Assembly: GCA_040218415.1 (NCBI GenBank)
Contig: JAVJRN010000081.1
Location: 326,975 to 390,974 of the forward strand
Direction of reading: 5' to 3'
Source: JAVJRN01 sp040218415
Lineage (GTDB): Bacteria; Bacteroidota; Bacteroidia; Cytophagales; Cyclobacteriaceae
Length of the DNA stretch: 64,000 nt
The notes under the pieces were generated by a model, which was given only the letters and a program-made list of their open reading frames with translations, searched no databases and was not told the origin of the DNA. Within the stretch, counting starts at the first letter, position 1, and each line of letters opens with the position of its first letter. Positions 17,412-25,700 of this stretch are shown in pieces. The position numbers were made by a program, and so were the translations under genes.

Positions 17412-18095
17412 TCAAGACAGATGAGCGAGGTATTGATCATTCTCCTCTGTCATCAAAATTTCAAGTTTGAGACCTGCCTGCTTGGCATGTTTTGATAAAG
17501 TATCCTGATCTACATATAACCAATCGAACCAAGTTCCTTTCTTTTTTTTGTATTCATATTGGTAGCTGACTTCTCCAAAATAGTGAGTCGAAGGGAACTC
17601 TGCACCTTCGTATAGATAAGAAATATCTGAGGAATCAATGAGAATCTGGCCTCCTTTAGTCAGTAATGATTTGAAATGTTGTAAGGTAGTGGTGAGGTTT
17701 TTCAGCTTTCCAGCTAAGCCCAGTCCGTTCATCAAGACGAGAAGAGTGTCGTATTTTTCATAATGCTTTCTAAAATCAATATTGATGACTTTTTCGATTC
17801 CACTTTGCGTCATCACTTCAACACATCTGGGACTATTTTCTAATGCAACTACATGGAAGCCTCTTTCTTGGAGTATTAAAGAGTGTACACCTGTACCAGC
17901 ACCTACATCTAGTATCTTTCCCGAGCATTCGATCAAAGCCAAGTGATCAATGGTGCTTAGATCCACCTCCTCACGAAAGAAAACCTCAATTGGCATCTCT
18001 TCTGGCTCTCCGTAAGAGTTATTGAGTAGAAGTGGAGCTATAAATTGGTTTTGATAAAAGTCTTTAACTGCTTCTCCGTAAATGTCAAGAACCAT
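17412..18095 (-). CDS. Class I SAM-dependent methyltransferase
   Basis: 227 residues with a Rossmann SAM-binding core: motif I LDVGAGTG (62-69), acidic residue at the end of beta-2 (VVALENSP), and the post-I strand TLLVLMNGLGLAG, then LLTKGGQILIDSSDI. No substrate-specific domain is recognised; a small-molecule methyltransferase is most likely. Its start overlaps the end of the DUF1801 gene by 11 bp, so they form a two-gene operon. A 15-bp palindrome (17379-17393, CAACAAT-A-ATTGTTG) lies just beyond its 3' end. Confidence 0.8.
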   Translation of the reverse strand: MVLDIYGEAVKDFYQNQFIAPLLLNNSYGEPEEMPIEVFFREEVDLSTIDHLALIECSGKILDVGAGTGVHSLILQERGFHVVALENSPRCVEVMTQSGIEKVINIDFRKHYEKYDTLLVLMNGLGLAGKLKNLTTTLQHFKSLLTKGGQILIDSSDISYLYEGAEFPSTHYFGEVSYQYEYKKKKGTWFDWLYVDQDTLSKHAKQAGLKLEILMTEENDQYLAHLS

Positions 18096-18504
18096 ATTTT
18101 GATGAGGTATATGCCACAGATTGTTTGATAATCTCCTTTAGGATAGTCATGTCAATATCAGAAAGATGTTTAATATAGAGGCATGATTTTCCAGTCTTAT
18201 GTTTTCCAAGGTCAGTGAGTAGTTCATTGTATTTTTTGAAACCATCCATGATGTAGATGACAAGTTTCGTTTTCCTAGGAGCAAAAGCTACTTGCATCCA
18301 CTCTGCTTCCCTTCCCGAAGCGTATTTATAGGAATATTTACCAAACCCTAATATAGATGTTCCCCACATCATACCTTTTTGGTTGGTAGCATCTTCCATC
18401 ATATCAATCAATTTAAATGAGTCACTTCTCATGCCTTCATTTTCGATCATATTTATATAATCGTGAATATCAACCTCCGTTGGTTTTGTTTTGAGTTCCG
18501 CCAT
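18085..18504 (-). CDS. DUF1801 (YdhG-like) protein
   Basis: 139 residues from the ATG at 18504 (MAELKTKPTEVD); the in-frame ATG at 18525 adds seven atypical residues. The family pattern is seen in MMEDATNQKGMMWGTSILGFGKYSYKYASGR split over residues 35-65, plus FAPRKTKLVIYIMDGF and GKSCLYIKHLSDID. DUF1801 proteins are small cytosolic alpha/beta proteins of unknown biochemical function, sometimes related to iron-chaperone-like folds. Overlaps the downstream methyltransferase gene by 11 bp. Confidence 0.82.
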   Translation of the reverse strand: MAELKTKPTEVDIHDYINMIENEGMRSDSFKLIDMMEDATNQKGMMWGTSILGFGKYSYKYASGREAEWMQVAFAPRKTKLVIYIMDGFKKYNELLTDLGKHKTGKSCLYIKHLSDIDMTILKEIIKQSVAYTSSKYGS

Positions 18505-18540
18505 TTCATTGTTTTTACAAAACAAGATAAATAGAAACGA

Positions 18541-18570
18541 TAAAAAACCCTGACATCTCTGCCAGGGTTT
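18541..18570 (-). terminator. Intrinsic terminator of the padR-pspC operon
   Basis: Read on the minus strand: AAACCCTG, 10-nt loop, CAGGGTTT followed by TTTA; an 8-bp stem 44 nt after the stop of the PspC gene. Confidence 0.75.
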
Positions 18571-18613
18571 AGATTTGAAAAAAAGGAAAATATTTTGGTT
18601 TTCTTAATAAAGA

Positions 18614-21073
18614 CTAGTCTCTTCTGACATTGCTCATTCCATTTTCATCAATGGACACATTTCTAGTTCCAGAGTATTTCACATTACTCATTCCATTTGA
18701 TTCAATATTGATCTCTTCATTGGCAAAAACTGATGCTTTGGAAGCTCCTTGGGTATCTATTCTAATTCTTTTAACGATGAACTTACTCGCATTGAGTTCT
18801 GAAGCTCCATCGAGTGAGGCATCATAATAATCACCTCTTCCAGTAAGTTTTAACTTTGACGCGCCTCGGAGTGAGATGTCGAGCTCTGTGATGTCGCCCT
18901 CAAATTCAATTTCTGTGGCGCCTGATAAAGAGATATTCATATCGCCTTCATCAAAACCATAAACAGAGCCTGAACAAGCACCTTCTATTTCTAAATCAAG
19001 AAGTTCGGGCATACTTATGACGACTTGGATTTTTCGATCAAAATTATCTTTCCACCATTTTTTATTATCGTCTTTAAATTTAACCTCAAGCCGATCACCT
19101 ACCTGATTTAGATAAACCTCATCGAGATCTTTATTATCACCCTTTAGTACGACGGAGAATTCGCCTTTTGTTATTTCGATATCAAAAAATGATGCAATTT
19201 TCACCTCTCTAAAATCCTCAAAAGGATAGTTCATAACATCTTTATTTTTGTACGAATCACTCTTTTGAGGTTTTAAACTGCCACGATCTGCGTCATAATT
19301 CAATCCCTGGCAGGTCAGGCATTTTAGTCCGCTAGGCTCAAAAACCCAGTCATTACCTTCCATTTGATAAGCTCGGTAACCATTGATAGAAATGGTGCTT
19401 ACCAGGATCTCTTCCAGATCTCTTTCCATTCTGAACTTTTGACCGTAAGGGATAAAGAAGGTTACATCTAGTTCTTGAAACCTGAAATTCGCATTTTCTG
19501 GAAAGGTAATATTCGAATCAAAAAGGAAATCATTTCCCTTTTTGTCAATGGTATAGCTGATGCTTTCTGCATTCAGCGTTGCATCAGGTCTTGAATTACC
19601 TCGGCTTTCTACACTTAGCATCGCTTGATACACCGAATCTTCATGGCCTTTAAGCCTTAGCTGAACGCCTTTGTAAACGGAAGTTTCGAGCGCATTCAGT
19701 CTTAAGGTGGGGATGGATTCACCTGCCACTGGGAAAATTTGCTCTGATCTCGCTGTATTCTCCGACCTAAACTCTCGCACAAGACTTGGAACGGAAAAAG
19801 AAGTACCTATCAGTCCGATAATCCAAAGTGCAAAAAGTGACCATCCTACATAAGCATTGGCTACTCGTCTTTTAAAAATGATGACTAGGCCTAACAGTGA
19901 TAATGCCACCGCAGGAATGAAAACGACCAAGAATGAAAAGAGGACTACCCAAATATTTAATGTTTTATTGACCAGGTCGATAGGTAAATTTCCTAAAATT
20001 AAATATTCGTTGACAAAGCCGTAACCACTTAAACCTAATAGGGTAACAATGAATGCAATCATTAAGCTGAACCCGACGATAATAACTAAGGCACCAAAAG
20101 CAATACGAATAATTTCTACAATAAGCTTGAGCGCTGGGCCTAATATTTTGGAAATACCCTGTATGATAAGAGAAATGAGTCTAAATGGAAACAGTAAAAT
20201 TTTCACCAAAGGGTTTTCTTCGCCTTCTTTTACCTTCAATCCTCTTTTTACATTCTGTTCTATATTGCTAAGTGTCACCGGCTCGCCTTGCATTTGCATT
20301 TTTTGGGTAATGGTTTTGGCTTCAGGCGTAATTATCCATAAAACGATATAAATCAATATTCCCGAACCACCTAGAAGTACAGCCAACACGAAAAGCAAAC
20401 GGATCACTGTGGTATCTGTACCAAAATAGGAAGCAAGGCCTCCAGCTACTCCGCCAAGAACTCTTTCCTCATTGTTTCGATAAAGTTTTTTAATCTTTTT
20501 ATCCTCAGGCAATTGACCATTAGGTGGTAGTACAATCCAGAGAATGATATAGGCAAGTAAAATAGCACCACTAAACCCAACGAAAACAATATTTACAAAA
20601 AGTGCAAGCGTGAGAAGCCGCACCCACAATGGGTCTATTCTAAAATAATGCGCAATTCCTGAAGCAACACCTCCTAGCATTTTCCTTTTGGTATCCCGAT
20701 AAAGTCGCTTGTCGGTGGTGGTATTTTCTTCCTCTGCAGTTTCCTGATGTTGCTTTTCCTCTTTTTCAGAGGAAGATTTTTTAGAGTCTTCTTCCGGTTG
20801 ATTTTCGAATGTCGCCTCAAAATCTTTTGTCGTACCCATGGTCTTAATCAGCTCATCGACATCTTCTATGTTTACCGTTTGACGACCGTCGGCTAGTTTG
20901 GTAAGAAATATTTCCGCGATTCGGCTTTCAATGTCTGAGATGATTTCTTGGTTATCATCAAATGATGCAAAATATTTACTTACAGAATCCAAGTACGTTT
21001 TTAGCTGGTCATAAGCGTCTTCTTCGATGTGAAAAATGATTCCGCCTATGTTTATGCTTATAGTCTTTTTCAT
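18614..21073 (-). CDS. Envelope-stress membrane protein: two PspC domains plus C-terminal DUF2807 (GIN) adhesin-head domain
   Basis: 819 residues. A soluble N-terminal region (1-110) with an acidic/Lys-rich linker is followed by two PspC modules: residues 120-185 (KRLYRDTKRKMLGGVASGIA) and 195-252 (KKLYRNNEERVLGGVAGGLA), each with a membrane helix. Further helices cover roughly 290-440. The C-terminal third (about 630-800) is a DUF2807 right-handed beta-helix with repeated NISLSGAT, DISLRGAS, DASLDGAS and ESNGMSN turns, typical of the putative auto-transporter adhesin head. PspC senses membrane stress in other bacteria; here sensor and beta-helix are fused. The gene follows padR by 32 bp and ends at a terminator. 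Confidence 0.88.
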   Translation of the reverse strand: MKKTISINIGGIIFHIEEDAYDQLKTYLDSVSKYFASFDDNQEIISDIESRIAEIFLTKLADGRQTVNIEDVDELIKTMGTTKDFEATFENQPEEDSKKSSSEKEEKQHQETAEEENTTTDKRLYRDTKRKMLGGVASGIAHYFRIDPLWVRLLTLALFVNIVFVGFSGAILLAYIILWIVLPPNGQLPEDKKIKKLYRNNEERVLGGVAGGLASYFGTDTTVIRLLFVLAVLLGGSGILIYIVLWIITPEAKTITQKMQMQGEPVTLSNIEQNVKRGLKVKEGEENPLVKILLFPFRLISLIIQGISKILGPALKLIVEIIRIAFGALVIIVGFSLMIAFIVTLLGLSGYGFVNEYLILGNLPIDLVNKTLNIWVVLFSFLVVFIPAVALSLLGLVIIFKRRVANAYVGWSLFALWIIGLIGTSFSVPSLVREFRSENTARSEQIFPVAGESIPTLRLNALETSVYKGVQLRLKGHEDSVYQAMLSVESRGNSRPDATLNAESISYTIDKKGNDFLFDSNITFPENANFRFQELDVTFFIPYGQKFRMERDLEEILVSTISINGYRAYQMEGNDWVFEPSGLKCLTCQGLNYDADRGSLKPQKSDSYKNKDVMNYPFEDFREVKIASFFDIEITKGEFSVVLKGDNKDLDEVYLNQVGDRLEVKFKDDNKKWWKDNFDRKIQVVISMPELLDLEIEGACSGSVYGFDEGDMNISLSGATEIEFEGDITELDISLRGASKLKLTGRGDYYDASLDGASELNASKFIVKRIRIDTQGASKASVFANEEINIESNGMSNVKYSGTRNVSIDENGMSNVRRD

Positions 21074-21105
21074 GTTGATATTGATTTAATTCCCGACAGA
21101 GAGAA

Positions 21106-21462
21106 TCACGATTCCTTTTCTTTATTTTGAGATTGGTTGGTTGTAATTATTTTTTGGGTGCTTCTGACTAGTTCTTGCCAGGTCTGATCGAGTCCATTCA
21201 GAAAATTTTGGCCATCAACCGTCAAAGTATAATATTTTCGAGGTGGTCCTGATAAAGATTCTACCCATTTATAATCTACCAAACCGGCTTTTCTCAAGCG
21301 GGTTAGCAATGGATACAGTGTCCCTTCAACAACCATAATTTTTGCTGAAGTCAATTCTTCCAGCATATCTGATGCATATACCTCACCTCGGGAGATGATG
21401 TTGAGAATACAGAATTCTAGTATTCCTTTACGCATTTGTACTTGTGTATTTTCGATGTTCAT
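21106..21462 (-). CDS. PadR-family transcriptional regulator
   Basis: 118 residues: winged helix-turn-helix with QMRKGILEFCILNIISRGEVYASD, VEGTLYPLLTRLRKAGLVDYKW and the wing GPPRKYYTLTVDG. PadR proteins are dimeric repressors that respond to membrane-active drugs or phenolics. It is encoded 32 bp upstream of the PspC/DUF2807 gene on the same strand, so it very likely controls that operon and itself. Three GTACT boxes spaced 17 bp lie 53-95 bp upstream and are the natural operator candidate. Confidence 0.92.
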   Translation of the reverse strand: MNIENTQVQMRKGILEFCILNIISRGEVYASDMLEELTSAKIMVVEGTLYPLLTRLRKAGLVDYKWVESLSGPPRKYYTLTVDGQNFLNGLDQTWQELVRSTQKIITTNQSQNKEKES

Positions 21463-21514
21463 AGCCCAAAATATTTAAGATAATTTGCATGGCTTCTGTC
21501 ATGTATACGGAAAG

Positions 21515-21557
21515 GTACTGTGTAAGGCCAAGTACTAAGTGAAAAAATGTACTATGT
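21515..21557 (-). promoter_or_regulatory. Triple GTACT direct repeat, PadR operator candidate
   Basis: GTACTGTGT (21515), GTACTAAGT (21532) and GTACTATGT (21549) share GTACT-N2-GT and start exactly 17 bp apart. They sit upstream of padR and in the gap shared with the divergent PorV-like gene. GTAC is self-complementary, so each box can also be half of an inverted site. Confidence 0.5.
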
Positions 21558-21686
21558 CATCAATATTCTTTTTAATATCATATATTTAATTGAAAAAGTG
21601 CAATTAAAAAGAATGAAAAGTCTTTCATTAACATCATCATTTATGTTTCCTATCTACTCCGATCTCTTTAAATTACAGTCAATTTT

Positions 21687-22766
21687 ATGATCAAATTTCT
21701 CCTCCATTTGTCGATTGTGCTTTGTTTATCACAAATGGCTATTTCACAAAGCAAGACACCTAAGTATAGCAACGAGTTTTTACAGTTGGGTGCTGGAGCA
21801 AGGTCTTTTGGTATGGGATATAGTATGTCGTCACATAGCTCAGATGCCACTTCAGGATATTGGAATCCTGCAGGCTTGATGCATTTGCCTGAAAATTATC
21901 AATTATCACTTATGCATTCGTCCTATTTTGCCGGATTAGCTAATTATGATTTTGGCTCATTTGCTATAAAAAATGATTCTACGAGTGCCTTGTCTGTGTC
22001 CGTCATCCGTTTTGCTGTGGACGATATTGCCGATACAAGGCTTTTGGTGGATGCCAATGGCGGAGTGAATTATGACAATGTGCAGTTTTTTTCAGCGGCA
22101 GACTATGCTTTTTTAATCTCTTATGCGCGAAATCTTCAATTCTTGGAAAGTCAAATGGGAGCTACTGTTAAAGTCATTCGTCGGACAGTAGGCGATTTTG
22201 CCACTTCTTGGGGTTTTGGGCTTGACTTGGGTTGGCAGAAAAGGTCTGAAACTTGGAACTTTGGCGTTTCAGCCAAAGATATCTTTAGCACTTTCAATGT
22301 TTGGTCTTATAATTATGAATTATTAGCGACCACCTATACCGCAACGGGCAATGAACTTCCTGAAGATAATCTGGAGATTACTTTGCCTCGCTTGATTCCT
22401 TCAGTTTCTCGATATTTTTCTCTTTCTCCAAAATTTGGATTGTTAGCGTCTGCCGACCTAATAACTACCTTTGACGGTAAGCGAAATACTTTGATAAGAA
22501 CAGACTTTATGTCCGTTGATCCGGCGATAGGGCTGGAATTTGATTTCAAAAAAGTTGTTTTCCTTAGAGGGGGTCTGGGTCAATTTCAACAAATCGAAGA
22601 TTTTGAACAAAATTTATCTTGGAACTTTCAGCCAAACTTAGGGCTAGGTTTTAGATTCAACGAATTGAGCATTGACTATGCTTTCACCGATATTGGAGAT
22701 CAGGCGGCAGGTCTTTACTCTCATGTTTTTTCCATAAATGTAGATTTCAAATCTGGTGATGAATAA
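21687..22766 (+). CDS. PorV/PorQ-family outer-membrane protein (PorV2-like)
   Basis: 359 residues with a signal peptide (MIKFLLHLSIVLCLSQMAIS) and an outer-membrane beta-barrel of the FadL-like PorV type: LGAGARSFGMGYS (34-46), ATSGYWNPAGL (54-64) and GLGFRFNELSIDYAF near the end. In the T9SS, PorV shuttles cargo to the PorU sortase. This copy is coupled to a C25 peptidase gene: the stop overlaps the next ATG by 8 bp. That pairing matches what is called PorV2-PorU2 rather than the core PorV-PorU, an assignment made from memory of the families. Confidence 0.82.
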   Translation: MIKFLLHLSIVLCLSQMAISQSKTPKYSNEFLQLGAGARSFGMGYSMSSHSSDATSGYWNPAGLMHLPENYQLSLMHSSYFAGLANYDFGSFAIKNDSTSALSVSVIRFAVDDIADTRLLVDANGGVNYDNVQFFSAADYAFLISYARNLQFLESQMGATVKVIRRTVGDFATSWGFGLDLGWQKRSETWNFGVSAKDIFSTFNVWSYNYELLATTYTATGNELPEDNLEITLPRLIPSVSRYFSLSPKFGLLASADLITTFDGKRNTLIRTDFMSVDPAIGLEFDFKKVVFLRGGLGQFQQIEDFEQNLSWNFQPNLGLGFRFNELSIDYAFTDIGDQAAGLYSHVFSINVDFKSGDE

Positions 22767-25700
22767 GCTATACCTATATATTAGTATTGCCCTTTTGCTA
22801 ATACATAGTGTAACAGCGCAAAATGCGGATTCCTGGATTAATTACAACCAAGAATATTATAAAATAAAAGTTGCTGAAGATGGATTTTACAGGATCAATG
22901 CAGCGGAAATGCAAGCAGCTGGTATTCCGATAAGTACCATTTCATCCAACAGATATCAAATGTATCGCAGAGGAGAAGAGATCTCCATTCGAGTGAATCA
23001 GTCGAATAATATCGTTAATTATATCGAATTTTTCGGTGAGAGAAACAAAGGGGATGTAGATGCGCCACTTTATATTTCCAATGAGGCACAACAACATCAA
23101 TATTATAACCTCAATAGTGATTCTTCAGCTTATTTTTTAACATGGACCATTACTAATCAGAATGGTAAAAGGATTAGCTTCAATAGTAATAATGACGCTA
23201 CAGGATTGACGCCAGAGTCCTACTATTTTAAAGAGTTGCTGACTCTTCAAACGAATAATTATGCGAGTGGCCGTGCTTTTGGGCCAGGTAATTCTTTGAC
23301 CTCCGCGAAATATGATTTTGGTGAAGGGTGGTCGGGTTCCTCCTTAGGTAAGGGAGCTAAAAATTCTTTCACCTTTCCAGTAGCAGATGCACAAGCATCA
23401 GGGCCTCAGCCATCCTTAGAGGTAGTGGTTTTGGGTCGAAATAATCTTTCACATCAAGTTGATTTTCTGGTTGGCAATAGCGGAATAGCTCTTTTAAATG
23501 TTGGTACTTTAAGCTTTTCTGGTCAGACCAATAGTACTTTTATTCAATCGCTTGACTGGAATCTATTTAATACCTCTACAGATCTACTGATCGATGTTGT
23601 GGCAACAGGGTTGGAAAATCAATCAGAAAGAATCTCTATTTCAGCTGTGAAATTGACCTATCCGGCCAGATTCGAGGCGATATCTTCCAATGCCGCTTAT
23701 AAACTAAGAGCTTCCTCTCAAAGATTGTATTTGCGCGTACCAACCGCTGTACCGGCAAGTTTCGAAATTTTTGATATTTCTGATCCGAAGAATCCGTTGC
23801 GGTTATCTCAGAATAATTTTTCGGATAGATTCGAATTTGTTGTTGATCCAAACTCGAACTCAAAAACGATTTACGCCAAAAGAAATGTTAAAACAATCGC
23901 CGAGCTTACCGCCACCACATTCAAGGAGATCAATTTTCAGACAACCGATTATTTGATTTTGACGCATCCGAAGATGCGGGAGCTTGTCAATGGAGTAGAT
24001 CCAATAAATGAATATCAAAACTATCGATCCTCTGCTATTGGTGGTGGGTACAATGTAGAGACCATTGAAATTCAAAACGCGTATAATCAGTTTGGTTACG
24101 GTGATATATCTCCGCTAGCCATTAGAAATATGGTGCTTCAAGGAGCCGCTGGACAATTAGAAAATGTTATAATCATTGGAAAAGGAGTGACCGTAAACAA
24201 CGATTACTACAGACAAAGCAATAGTACGCTGATGCATTTTGTACCTACTTTTGGTTTTCCTGGTGCGGATGGACTATTCGCTGTTCAATCGATAGGTGAC
24301 ACCCCTGAAGTGGCTATTGGTCGGTTGAATGCGGTATCTTCTTCTCAAGTCACTGCCTATTTAAATAAGGTAAAGGAAATGGAGGCCTTGCCCTACGACG
24401 CACTTTGGCGAAAACACTTTTTGCAATTGAGCGGAGGACAAACATCAAATGAGTTAAATATTTTTTCTACTTATATTAGAGATTTTGAACAAGTAGGTGA
24501 ATCTGACTTTCTAGGAGGTAGGGCTTTTAATAGAAATAAGGAAAGTAGTGCGATAGTTGAAGTTATTGATGTGGCCGATCGAATCAATCAAGGGGTTTCC
24601 TTGGTCACTTTTTTTGGTCATTCGAGTAGTGCAGCCACTGATATAGAAATTGGTCGTGTATCTCAGCCGAGTGATGGTTACCAAAATCAAAGTAAATATC
24701 CAGTGTTCCTTGTCAATGGATGTAATGCAGGTGAAATATTTGGGTCAACTGTTACTTTTGGGGAAGACTGGCTTTTAACGGCTAATCTTGGGGCGGTAGG
24801 TTTCGTGGCTCATGCTGATTTCGCATTATCTTCTGCTCTGAAACAATATTCCTCTCTGTTTTATCAGTATGCTTTTGCTGATGAGGAAAATTTCGCAAGT
24901 TCCATCGGTGAAATTATGAGATTGGTGACTGCCGCATATTTTGATCGATACGGCATTACACAGCTATCACAATCACAGCTTTATGGAATGCTATTACAGG
25001 GGGATCCTGCATTAAAAGTGTTCGGTGCAGACAAACCGGACTTTGATATTAATGAAGACTTCATATCATTTGAAGCGCCCGAAGGCTCCAATTTAACAGG
25101 TAATTCAGCTTCCTTCGAAATGAATTTAAACATCAAAAATTATGGAAAAACAACAAAGGAAAACCTAGAAGTAAAAGTAACTCGAACTTTGCCAGATGGA
25201 TCGATTCGAGAGTATACCCAAAGCATAAATCCTATCAAATATCAAGATACAGTTAGGGTTCAAATCACGAATGATACAGAAGATCAAAACGTAGGATTAA
25301 ACTCATTTCAAATCGCTCTTGATCCCGAAAACCAGATTAGTGAGTTGAATGAAATAAATAATATTAGTCAAGTGGAATTTTTCCTTGCAGAAGGAACAGC
25401 AATCATCCTATTTCCTTTTCGAGATGAAGTCATCTCCACGGAAGATGTTACGTTTAAATATCAATCAGCTAATTTCCTCTCAACATCAAGAGATTATGAT
25501 CTTCAGATTGATACATCAGCGGTGTTTAACTCGCCTTACAAAAAAGATTTTGTGAATTCAGGGGACTTATTACTAGAGCAGTCGGTCAACATGAGCGGCT
25601 TGCCAGACTCTACCGCCGTGTTTTGGCGAGTGCGCTATTCGAATTTTGAAACAGGGGAGGATACTTCGTGGGTAAACGGAAGATTCTCTGTCATCAAGGA

